Shown here: in pieces, positions 1 through 5,453 of the stretch
Numbering within the stretch: position 1 is the stretch's first letter
Layout: every line of letters begins with the position of its first letter
Assembly (NCBI GenBank): GCA_934481505.1
Contig: CAKSPP010000100.1
Location: 1 to 5,453, forward strand
Direction of reading: 5' to 3'
Length of the DNA stretch: 5,453 bases
Source: an uncultured Eubacteriales bacterium
GTDB taxonomy: Bacteria; Bacillota; Clostridia; Oscillospirales; UBA644
Position numbers and translations under genes: made by a program
The notes under the pieces: model-generated
What the model was told of the DNA's origin: nothing
Seen by the model: the letters and a program-made list of their open reading frames with translations, nothing else
Database searches by the model: none

Positions 1-90
1 CATATGGTCGGTAAAAATTCTGCCGAAACCCAAGGTCGAAGGATCGGGTTTTGCTTTCGGGTGTTCGGTTTTAACTATCTTTATATCCAT
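1..90 (-). CDS. ilvE: Branched-chain amino acid aminotransferase, N-terminal 30 codons (cut by window edge)
   Basis: This reading frame starts with ATG at 90-88 and stays open to base 1, so only 30 residues are visible. They end in LGFGRIFTDHM after a Lys/Pro-rich stretch containing KPDPSTLGFG. This matches the beginning of long-form branched-chain aminotransferases (PLP fold type IV), where a KPD..LGFG..FTDHMF segment precedes the first core strand. Such enzymes interconvert Val, Leu and Ile with their 2-oxoacids, using 2-oxoglutarate/glutamate as partner. The start is supported by AGGAAAGG at 107-100, nine bases upstream. It lies 15 bases after the gamma subunit stop, so it is very likely co-transcribed. 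The catalytic lysine and PLP-binding regions are outside the window, so activity cannot be judged. The family call rests on a short but distinctive motif. Confidence 0.85.
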   Translation of the reverse strand, partial: MDIKIVKTEHPKAKPDPSTLGFGRIFTDHM

Positions 91-99
91 TTTCTTTTT

Positions 100-107
100 C
101 CTTTCCT
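100..107 (-). promoter_or_regulatory. Ribosome binding site for the aminotransferase gene
   Basis: AGGAAAGG on the minus strand overlaps the TAG stop of the gamma subunit gene by two bases and sits nine A-rich bases before the ATG at 90. It supports a real gene start in this otherwise easily missed fragment. Confidence 0.7.
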
Positions 108-645
108 AATCTTTATATTCCGCACCGAGGGAAATTGCCTTTAAGTTTACATCAAGCATATCCGCGTGTTTTGCGGAAATTACTTTTCCGAGAGCAGCTT
201 TTACCCCGTCTTCGGTAAATTCGCCGAGAACCGAGAGAATTTTTCCGACAATAATCATATTCGCAAGGGTCGGAAATCCGTTTTTGTCAGCCATTTCGGT
301 CGCGGGAATTTTATATACTTCGACATCGGTTCTGTTGACATCTCTTGTTATAAGCGAAGAATCGTAAAATATTTTTCCGCCCGGAACGACAGCCGATTCG
401 TATTTGTCGAGGGACGGCAGGTTCATTGCGATAAGGATATCGGGTTTTGAAACTATCGGACTTCCGACGGGGCTGTCTCCGACGATAACGCCGCAGCTTG
501 CGGTGCCGCCTCGCATTTCGGGGCCGTAAGACGGAAGCCAGCTGACCTGCTTTCCTTCGGTAAGTCCTTTATATGCCATAAACTTCCCGGCAAACAGAAT
601 TCCCTGTCCGCCGAATCCCGAAAAAAGAAACTGTTTCGTGCTCAT
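106..645 (-). CDS. 2-oxoacid:ferredoxin oxidoreductase, gamma subunit (probably 2-oxoisovalerate-specific)
   Basis: This 179-residue protein is the gamma subunit of a four-subunit 2-oxoacid:ferredoxin oxidoreductase. It belongs to the POR/KOR gamma family and acts in the cytoplasm. The subunit contacts the coenzyme A end of the active site in characterised relatives. Visible hallmarks are the glycine-rich GFGGQGI at residues 10-16 and SYGPEMRGGTA at 39-49, both diagnostic of the family, and the length is normal. The ATG at 645 overlaps the TGA of the beta subunit in an ATGA arrangement. It is preceded by AAAGGAGG (660-653) with a seven-base spacer, so translation is probably coupled to the beta subunit. 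It ends in TAG at 108-106. Substrate specificity cannot be read from this subunit; the branched-chain assignment comes from the aminotransferase directly downstream. Confidence 0.93.
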   Translation of the reverse strand: MSTKQFLFSGFGGQGILFAGKFMAYKGLTEGKQVSWLPSYGPEMRGGTASCGVIVGDSPVGSPIVSKPDILIAMNLPSLDKYESAVVPGGKIFYDSSLITRDVNRTDVEVYKIPATEMADKNGFPTLANMIIVGKILSVLGEFTEDGVKAALGKVISAKHADMLDVNLKAISLGAEYKD

Positions 646-1397
646 TTCGTTTCCTCCTTTTGGGCTGATCTGTCCTTATAAACGCCGAGCGGATAATACG
701 GAAGCATTTTGTCGTCTATCCATTTGAGAGCCGCCTGAGGAGTCATTCCCCAGTTTGTCGGGCAGGACGAAACGACTTCGATAAGGGAAAAGCCTTTGCC
801 GTCTATCTGATTCTGAAAAGCCTTTTTGATCGCTTTCTTCGCGTTTTTGATATTTTTAACATTGTTTACGGTAACTCTTTCGAGATATTCTGGGCCTTCG
901 AGTTCCGAAAGCATTTCGCAGATTTTAACGGGATATCCGCACTGTTTCGGGTCTCTGCCGTAGGGAGAAGTCTGGGTGACCTGTCCCGGAAGAGAAGTCG
1001 GAGCCATCTGACCGCCGGTCATACCGTAAATTGCGTTATTTATAAAGATAACCGTTATATTTTCGTTTCTTGCCGCGGAGTGAACGGTTTCCGCGGTGCC
1101 TATCGACGCAAGGTCGCCGTCGCCCTGATATGTAAAAACGATGTTTTCGGGATTTGCTCTTTTAACGCCGGTTGCAACGGCGGGAGCACGGCCGTGAGCG
1201 GCTTCTATCATATCGCAGTTGAAATAATCGTATGCCATAACCGAACAGCCGACGGGGGCGATACCTATCGTTTTGCCCTCAATGCCGAGTTCGTCGATAA
1301 CCTCGGCGACAAGGCGGTGAACTATACCGTGGGTGCAGCCGGGGCAATAATGCAGAGGCACGTCTATAAGGGATTTGGGTCTGTCGAAAACTACCAT
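642..1397 (-). CDS. 2-oxoacid:ferredoxin oxidoreductase, thiamine-diphosphate (beta) subunit
   Basis: This 251-residue protein is the subunit that binds thiamine diphosphate and decarboxylates the 2-oxoacid, passing electrons to ferredoxin. The ThDP/Mg motif is complete: GDGDLASIG starts at residue 92 and the paired NN is at 120-121. CPGC at 18-21, HGRAP at 68-72 and YGMTGGQMAPT at 124-134 are further marks of the KorB/VorA branch. It lacks a C-terminal ferredoxin extension, consistent with a separate ferredoxin subunit gene in the same operon. ATG at 1397 shares one base with the alpha stop (TGATG). GGAGGT at 1411-1406 precedes it by eight bases, inside the alpha gene. No key residue looks missing. 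Symbol use differs between databases (vorA in some, vorB in others), so none is given. Confidence 0.94.
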   Translation of the reverse strand: MVVFDRPKSLIDVPLHYCPGCTHGIVHRLVAEVIDELGIEGKTIGIAPVGCSVMAYDYFNCDMIEAAHGRAPAVATGVKRANPENIVFTYQGDGDLASIGTAETVHSAARNENITVIFINNAIYGMTGGQMAPTSLPGQVTQTSPYGRDPKQCGYPVKICEMLSELEGPEYLERVTVNNVKNIKNAKKAIKKAFQNQIDGKGFSLIEVVSSCPTNWGMTPQAALKWIDDKMLPYYPLGVYKDRSAQKEETK

Positions 1398-2458
1398 CAG
1401 TTTTTACCTCCGTTCGCTTTTACTATTGCCGCAAGAACTTCTTCGGGGCTCATTATAACACCGCCGACGCGGTTGCAGAGAGAAACGGGAACTTTACATT
1501 CCGTCGCAAGTCTGACGTCTTCTATCATCTGTCCCATCGAAAGCTCGGCGGAGATGAAATGTTTCGCGGTTTTGAGTGCTTTCTTAAAGGGAGCTTCGGG
1601 GAAAGGCCAAAGGGTTATCGGCCTTATAAGCCCTGCTTTTATGCCCATTTTGCGTGCTTCGTCAACGGCGTTGCGGGATACACGGGCGGCAATTCCGAAC
1701 GCAACGACAAATATTTCGGCGTCGTCGCAGAGATATTCTTCGTATCTTGCTTCATTTTCTTCGACGACCTTATATCTTTCATATCTTTCGAAATTGAATT
1801 TTTCAAGGGCCTCGGGCGAAAGGAAAAGCGAATTTATGATATTATGTTTTCTCTTCATCCCCGTTCCCGTCGTAGCCCACGGTTTTTCGGGCATTTTTTC
1901 GACTTTCAAGTCAAGGGAAACGGGTTCCATCATCTGTCCCATTGTTCCGTCGGCAAGAATCATCGAAGTCATTCTGTATTTATCGGCAAGTTCAAAGCCT
2001 TTGACCGTAAGTTCAGCCATTTCCTGAACGGAGGACGGAGCAAGAACTATCATATGAAAATCTCCGTGTCCGCCGCCGCGGGTAGCCTGAAAATAATCCG
2101 ACTGGCTCGGCTGAATTCCGCCGAGACCGGGGCCGCCTCGCTGGACGTTTACGACAAGAGCCGGAAGATCGGAGCCTGCAAGATAGGAAAGTCCCTCGCT
2201 TTTAAGGGAAATTCCGGGGCTTGAAGAAGAGGTCATGACTCGAAGTCCTGCCGAAGAAACGCCGTAAACCATATTTATAGCTGCGATTTCGCTTTCAGCC
2301 TGCAAAAACGTTCCGCCTATCTTCGGCATTTTCTTTGCCATATATGCGGCTATTTCGGTCTGCGGAGTTATTGGATATCCGAAGTAATGGCGGCAGCCTG
2401 CGATAATCGCGGCTTCGGCGATTGCTTCGTTTCCTTTCATAAGTACTTTATCTGCCAT
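1397..2458 (-). CDS. vorB: 2-oxoacid:ferredoxin oxidoreductase, alpha subunit, VorB type
   Basis: This 353-residue protein is the alpha subunit of the oxidoreductase that converts a 2-oxoacid plus CoA to acyl-CoA, CO2 and reduced ferredoxin, reversibly. The N-terminal pyrimidine-binding domain carries GYPITPQ at residues 27-33, AESE at 54-57, TSSSSPG at 76-82 and QRGGPGLGG from 106. The C-terminal domain (about 240-345) includes LIRPITLWPFP, typical of the family. The chosen start is ATG at 2458, not the in-frame GTG at 2467, because GAGGTGA (2470-2464) makes a good ribosome binding site for the ATG, and related proteins begin close to MADKVLMKGNEA. The ferredoxin stop TGA is part of that site. 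The stop overlaps the beta start (TGATG). VOR rather than 2-oxoglutarate specificity is inferred mainly from the downstream aminotransferase; the VorB naming follows NCBI usage for the alpha chain. Confidence 0.92.
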   Translation of the reverse strand: MADKVLMKGNEAIAEAAIIAGCRHYFGYPITPQTEIAAYMAKKMPKIGGTFLQAESEIAAINMVYGVSSAGLRVMTSSSSPGISLKSEGLSYLAGSDLPALVVNVQRGGPGLGGIQPSQSDYFQATRGGGHGDFHMIVLAPSSVQEMAELTVKGFELADKYRMTSMILADGTMGQMMEPVSLDLKVEKMPEKPWATTGTGMKRKHNIINSLFLSPEALEKFNFERYERYKVVEENEARYEEYLCDDAEIFVVAFGIAARVSRNAVDEARKMGIKAGLIRPITLWPFPEAPFKKALKTAKHFISAELSMGQMIEDVRLATECKVPVSLCNRVGGVIMSPEEVLAAIVKANGGKN

Positions 2459-2463
2459 TTTTT

Positions 2464-2470
2464 TCACCTC
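2464..2470 (-). promoter_or_regulatory. Ribosome binding site deciding the vorB start
   Basis: GAGGTGA lies five A bases upstream of ATG 2458 and matches the anti-Shine-Dalgarno consensus AGGAGGTGA. Its last three bases are also the TGA stop of the ferredoxin gene. This arrangement argues that the GTG at 2467, which lies inside the site, is not the initiation codon. Confidence 0.75.
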
Positions 2471-2670
2471 TCAACCTTTATGCAGCAGTCGGGGCACATT
2501 GTAGCACAAAAAGCACAGCCGACGCATTCATCTTCTTTTATCGCCGTTACGGGGTGATGTCCCTTGGCGTTTATCTGATCCGAGGCAAGAGCAAGAACGC
2601 CTTTCGGACAAGCGGTAACGCAAAGCCCGCAGCCCTTGCATCTGTCGGTACGGAAAGTAAGTTTTGCCAT
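2464..2670 (-). CDS. Two-[4Fe-4S] ferredoxin-type delta subunit of the 2-oxoacid oxidoreductase
   Basis: This 68-residue protein is the electron-transfer (KorD/VorD-like) subunit that takes electrons from the ThDP site to soluble ferredoxin. It has two cluster-binding motifs: C11-x2-C14-x2-C17-x3-C21-P and C49-x2-C52-x2-C55-x3-C59-P, which would bind two [4Fe-4S] clusters in the usual crossed pattern. The length is normal for this subunit. ATG at 2670 follows AAAGGAG (2686-2680) with a nine-base spacer; the site lies within the last codons of the ATPase gene, whose stop is four bases away. One oddity is a pair of extra cysteines, C62 and C63, immediately after the second motif (CPDCC), where relatives usually have hydrophobic residues. 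The gene lies directly before vorB, the normal order for these operons. Confidence 0.94.
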   Translation of the reverse strand: MAKLTFRTDRCKGCGLCVTACPKGVLALASDQINAKGHHPVTAIKEDECVGCAFCATMCPDCCIKVER

Positions 2671-2674
2671 AGTC

Positions 2675-3346
2675 TTAATCTCCTTTATATATGTTCTTTT
2701 GTAATTCTATCGGGAAAATATTTTTTATATGTTCCGAAACTTCGGCTAAAAGGTCTTCTCTCACGGTTGTCGCAACAATCGGAAGACCCGAAAGCGAAGA
2801 TAGTCGGAAGACCTCTTTTTCGCTTTTTATTACCGTTTTTGCTGTCGTTTCTCTCCCTATATTGGTGTTATTTACTATTCCCGTAAACGGAAGACGGCAC
2901 GCAGTTTCGATTTCTCGCATTATTTCGAGAGCCGACTCGGCGTCGGGGGTCAGTGGACGGGAAAAATTCACGACGAAAAGCATTTCATAACTGTTTTCTT
3001 CTATAATTTCGGGAACGAGCCTGCCGAGAACCAAAGCTCCTCGGTCGTCTCCGCCGATATCCATAACAACTTTTTCGGTTTTGTCGTCGGTTATCGAATA
3101 AAAATCGGGAGGAAGAGCCGGGATATCGACATTTGAATTTGCATATTCCGAGCAGATAAAGCGTATTCCGTTTTCTTCGAGAAGGGGTTTGCTGTCCTTT
3201 GCCCTGAAATATGGATTTACGATATCAAGGTCGGCAAGAGCGACTTTGTCCCCCTGCTTTCGCAGGAAAAGAGCCGTATTTACCGCGATATTCGTTTTTC
3301 CGCTGCCGTAATGTCCGCAGAACATTATAAGCCGCTTTCCGTTCAT
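2675..3346 (-). CDS. P-loop ATPase, MinD/ParA/CobQ-like, unknown role in a 2-oxoacid oxidoreductase operon
   Basis: This 223-residue cytoplasmic protein has a SIMIBI-type nucleotide-binding fold. The Walker A motif is GHYGSGKT at residues 11-18, in the canonical form without the extra signature lysine of ParA/MinD. ADLDIVNPYF at 38-47 resembles the switch I region, VVMDIGGDD at 93-101 the Walker B/switch II region, and NNTN at 159-162 lies where related proteins contact the base. There is no signal peptide, membrane segment or CxxC metal site. Similar clostridial proteins are often labelled only ATP-binding, ParA-like or CobQ-like. ATG 3346 is chosen over the in-frame TTG at 3361 because AAAGGAG sits between them, five bases before the ATG. 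The gene follows the acyl-CoA synthetase stop by 11 bases. A chaperone or assembly role for the neighbouring enzymes is possible but unproven. Confidence 0.85.
   Translation of the reverse strand: MNGKRLIMFCGHYGSGKTNIAVNTALFLRKQGDKVALADLDIVNPYFRAKDSKPLLEENGIRFICSEYANSNVDIPALPPDFYSITDDKTEKVVMDIGGDDRGALVLGRLVPEIIEENSYEMLFVVNFSRPLTPDAESALEIMREIETACRLPFTGIVNNTNIGRETTAKTVIKSEKEVFRLSSLSGLPIVATTVREDLLAEVSEHIKNIFPIELQKNIYKGD
2680..2686 (-). promoter_or_regulatory. Ribosome binding site for the ferredoxin subunit
   Basis: AAAGGAG within the final codons of the upstream ATPase gene, nine bases before ATG 2670. The site confirms the start and indicates that the two genes are read from one transcript. 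Confidence 0.7.
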
Positions 3347-3351
3347 AATTT

Positions 3352-3358
3352 CTCCTTT
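3352..3358 (-). promoter_or_regulatory. Ribosome binding site deciding the ATPase start
   Basis: AAAGGAG begins at the last base of the synthetase TGA stop and lies five bases before ATG 3346. Because it falls downstream of the alternative TTG codon at 3361, it rules that codon out as the likely start and shortens the protein by five residues. Confidence 0.78.
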
Positions 3359-5453
3359 CAAAGAAGATTTCTCTGTATTTTTCCGCTTGTCGTTTTCGGA
3401 AGACTGTCTCTGAAAACAACGACTCTCGGATATTTATAAGGAGCGGTTTTCTCCTTTACATATTGCTGAATTTCTTTTTTGAGGCTGTCGCTCGGTTCGT
3501 ATCCCGGAACGAGGACTATACTTGCTTTTACTATCTGTCCTCTTACTTCGTCGGGAACCGCCGAAACGCCGCATTCGAGGATATAGGGAAGCTCCATGAT
3601 AACGCTTTCGATTTCAAAGGGCCCTATGCGGTAGCCGGAGGACTTTATAACATCGTCGGCACGTCCGACATACCAATAAAAGCCGTCTTCGTCCATCCAC
3701 GCAAGGTCGCCGGTGTGATAGTAACCGTCGTGCCATGCTTCCGCCGTTTTTTCGGGGTCGTTATAGTAGCCTGTAAAAAGTCCGCAGGGGGCACCGTTCG
3801 AAACATCGACGACGATTTCGCCCGTTTCGCCGACGGAAGGCGTTTTGCCGTCTTTATCCATAAGTCTTATATTATATATCGGAGCGGGCTTGCCCATCGA
3901 GCCTATCTTATGCGGAGCACCGACCATATTTCCTATCATCATCGTGCTTTCGGACTGTCCGAAGCCCTCCAAGATATGTAAGCCGGTAGCCTTTTCGAAT
4001 TGTCTGTAAACTTCGGGGTTGAGGGCTTCTCCCGCGGTCGTCATATGCTTGACCGACGAAAAATCGTATTTTGAAATATCTTCTTTTATCATCATACGGA
4101 GCATTGTCGGAGGAGCACAAAAAGTGGTGATATGATATTTCGCAAACATCGGCAGGATATCCGCGGCGTCGAATCTGTCGAAATCGTAAACGAAAGTCGC
4201 CGCTTCGCAGAGCCACTGTCCGTAGAGTTTTCCCCACATTGCCTTTGCCCAGCCCGTGTCGGAAATTGTAAGATGAAGTCCGTCGGGGTCGACATTGTGC
4301 CAATATCTTGCGGTGTGGAAATGTCCGAGTGCGTATTTATAGTTATGAGCCGCAATCTTCGGATAGCCCGAAGTTCCGGAAGTGAAGAACATCAGCATAA
4401 GGTCATCTCCGCAGGGAGAATCGTCTTTTCTTTCGAAATGAGTGCTGTAAAGCTGATATTCTTCGTTGAAGTCGTGCCAGCCGTCTTTTGTTCCGTTGAC
4501 AAGGATTTTCGTCTTTATTTCAGGACAGGTTTCGCAGGCAATTTCCGCCTGATGAGCGGTGTCGCCGTCGGCGGTTATAATCATTGCCGAAATGCCTGCG
4601 GCTTTTATTCGATATTCGAAATCGTGGCTTTGGAGCTGATTTGTCGCGGGAATTGCGATAGCTCCGATCTTGTTAAGACCGAGCATTGCAAACCAGAACT
4701 GCCAATGTCTTTTGAGGACGAGAAGAACTCTGTCCCCTCTTTTTATTCCGAGGCTCTTGAAATAGTTCGCACACTGGTTGCTGCCTTTTTTCATATCTTT
4801 GAAAGTAAAGCGGCGTTCCGTTTTATCTCTCGAAATATGAAGCATTGCGAGTTTGTCGGGTTTTGTTTTTGCAAGTCCGTCGACAATATCGAATGCGAAA
4901 TTGAATTTTTCGGTGTTTTTGAATTTTATCTCGGTCGGAGTTCCGTTTTCGTCCTCTTTTGTGTCGATAAACTTCTTGTATATTCTGTCTTCACTGTCTT
5001 TATAAGGCGACGAAGTGTCGGAAACAGCTCTCGGAACGGAGAATTCCGGAATAGGTTCGCCTGTCGGATTCAAAACTATCGCATAGAAAATGCAGTCTTT
5101 GCCGTTGACGGCTATCATTCCGTGAGGAGTCGAGCTGTCGTAATAAATACTGTCACCGGGCCCGAGAACTTCTTTATGTTCGCCGACCTGAACCATGAGG
5201 TTGCCCTCTATAACAAGGTCACATTCCTGACCTGCGTGAGTGGTAAGTTCGATATCCTTATGCTGAGCTTCTTCGGAATATTCGCTTTTAACGTAAAGAG
5301 GCTCGGCAATTCTGTTCTGAAAAGCGTAGGCAAGGTTATAATAAACCATTCCGTGAGCTTTCGCTATTTCCTGTCCTTTGCCCAAACGGGTAACGGTGTA
5401 GGATTTAAGCGTCGGGCTGTAACCCTCGATAATATCGGTAACATTTACCGAAA
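3358..5453 (-). CDS. Cupin-AMP-forming acyl-CoA synthetase fusion, N-terminus beyond window
   Basis: The enzyme part activates a carboxylic acid with ATP and CoA to acyl-CoA, AMP and PPi. The frame stays open from the TGA at 3360-3358 to the window edge, giving 697 visible residues. A TTG at 5385 could be mistaken for a start, but it has no ribosome binding site and the 22 codons before it are coding. Counting from the edge, residues 66-127 form a cupin barrel with HAGQE at 72-76, LGPGDSIYYD at 96-105 and H110. Residues about 152-697 are a full-length ANL-superfamily adenylating module. It shows TSGTSGYPK (357-365), GFGQSE (496-501), YHTGD (578-582), the hinge region around RADDVIKSSGYR (597-608) and PKTTSGK with catalytic lysine 691. 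TGWAKAMWG near 399 resembles medium-chain/short-chain synthetases. The cupin part resembles that of XRE-type regulators, so a helix-turn-helix domain upstream is likely but not visible. Branched-chain acids are the inferred substrates. Confidence 0.9.
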   Translation of the reverse strand, partial: SVNVTDIIEGYSPTLKSYTVTRLGKGQEIAKAHGMVYYNLAYAFQNRIAEPLYVKSEYSEEAQHKDIELTTHAGQECDLVIEGNLMVQVGEHKEVLGPGDSIYYDSSTPHGMIAVNGKDCIFYAIVLNPTGEPIPEFSVPRAVSDTSSPYKDSEDRIYKKFIDTKEDENGTPTEIKFKNTEKFNFAFDIVDGLAKTKPDKLAMLHISRDKTERRFTFKDMKKGSNQCANYFKSLGIKRGDRVLLVLKRHWQFWFAMLGLNKIGAIAIPATNQLQSHDFEYRIKAAGISAMIITADGDTAHQAEIACETCPEIKTKILVNGTKDGWHDFNEEYQLYSTHFERKDDSPCGDDLMLMFFTSGTSGYPKIAAHNYKYALGHFHTARYWHNVDPDGLHLTISDTGWAKAMWGKLYGQWLCEAATFVYDFDRFDAADILPMFAKYHITTFCAPPTMLRMMIKEDISKYDFSSVKHMTTAGEALNPEVYRQFEKATGLHILEGFGQSESTMMIGNMVGAPHKIGSMGKPAPIYNIRLMDKDGKTPSVGETGEIVVDVSNGAPCGLFTGYYNDPEKTAEAWHDGYYHTGDLAWMDEDGFYWYVGRADDVIKSSGYRIGPFEIESVIMELPYILECGVSAVPDEVRGQIVKASIVLVPGYEPSDSLKKEIQQYVKEKTAPYKYPRVVVFRDSLPKTTSGKIQRNLL

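Larger units (their letters stand above)
1..5453 (-). other. Single operon for branched-chain acyl-CoA/2-oxoacid/amino acid interconversion
   Basis: Seven consecutive genes share one strand. Junctions from right to left are: 11 bases, 4 bases, 5 bases (with the ribosome binding site over the stop), a one-base overlap, a four-base overlap and 15 bases. No stem-loop followed by a T run and no promoter-like gap is visible, so promoter and terminator must lie outside the window. The shared transcript links an acyl-CoA synthetase, a P-loop ATPase, all four oxidoreductase subunits and an aminotransferase. Confidence 0.85.

Noticed and set aside
1080..2027. A 315-codon open frame on the plus strand, antisense to the beta and alpha oxidoreductase genes
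   Set aside because: It lies wholly opposite two well-conserved genes, its translation has a biased, low-information composition with no recognisable domain, and no sensible ribosome binding site or gap supports it. It is most likely a shadow of codon bias on the real strand.
2459..2467. GTG at 2467 as the vorB start (three extra residues)
   Set aside because: The GTG is inside the GAGGTGA site that serves ATG 2458, and the family usually starts near the MADKV position.
642..2670. Assigning the oxidoreductase as 2-oxoglutarate (KOR) or indolepyruvate (IOR) specific
   Set aside because: IOR has a large fused alpha chain with its own ferredoxin domain, which is absent here. KOR shares the same subunit layout, but the adjoining branched-chain aminotransferase favours VOR. 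KOR is not strictly excluded.
3347..3361. TTG at 3361 as the ATPase start (five extra residues)
   Set aside because: The ribosome binding site AAAGGAG would lie inside the coding sequence; ATG 3346 has the right spacing.
3908..4355. Additional minus-strand open frames of 131 and 87 codons inside the synthetase gene
   Set aside because: They are out of frame with the clearly conserved adenylating module, carry no domain signal and have no separate ribosome binding site.
5383..5385. TTG as the start of the cupin-synthetase
   Set aside because: No Shine-Dalgarno site precedes it, and the 22 upstream codons remain open and resemble the linker that precedes the cupin in XRE-cupin proteins. The gene continues off the window.
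1..5453. CRISPR arrays, tRNA/rRNA genes, insertion sequences, riboswitches or terminators
   Set aside because: I saw no direct or inverted repeat family, cloverleaf, transposase or stem-loop plus T-run. Almost every base is within a supported coding gene, and the largest gap is 15 bases.

Overview
The window is one tightly packed stretch of seven genes, all on the minus strand, with no gap longer than 15 bases and no visible internal promoter or terminator. It reads as the middle of a single operon, transcribed from right (5453) to left (1). Both end genes run off the window.

Layout in transcription order: (1) a cupin domain fused to a complete AMP-forming acyl-CoA synthetase, whose N-terminus lies beyond base 5453; (2) a 223-residue P-loop ATPase of the MinD/ParA/CobQ-like class, role unknown; (3) a 68-residue two-[4Fe-4S] ferredoxin subunit; (4) the alpha subunit (VorB/KorA type), (5) the thiamine-diphosphate beta subunit and (6) the gamma subunit of a 2-oxoacid:ferredoxin oxidoreductase; (7) the first 30 codons of a branched-chain amino acid aminotransferase (ilvE type), cut by base 1.

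The ends are the most useful part for interpretation. The aminotransferase start at 90-1 points to branched-chain 2-oxoacids as the oxidoreductase substrates (VOR rather than KOR, POR or IOR). The acyl-CoA synthetase at the other end would supply or consume the matching acyl-CoA. Together the genes connect branched-chain carboxylate, acyl-CoA, 2-oxoacid and amino acid. This could be used reductively, to build Val/Leu/Ile from branched short-chain acids, or oxidatively, to ferment those amino acids. The sequence does not settle the direction.

The organism is probably a strict anaerobe, since the set depends on an oxygen-sensitive ferredoxin-linked oxidoreductase. Strong AAAGGAGG-type ribosome binding sites, moderate GC, TGA used as a normal stop, and the resemblance of the ATPase and synthetase to clostridial proteins suggest an uncultured Firmicutes/Clostridia-like bacterium. 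This placement comes from recall of family members, not a search.

The least explained parts are the sensor-like cupin (probably preceded by a DNA-binding domain) fused to the synthetase, and the P-loop ATPase embedded between the synthetase and the oxidoreductase subunits.
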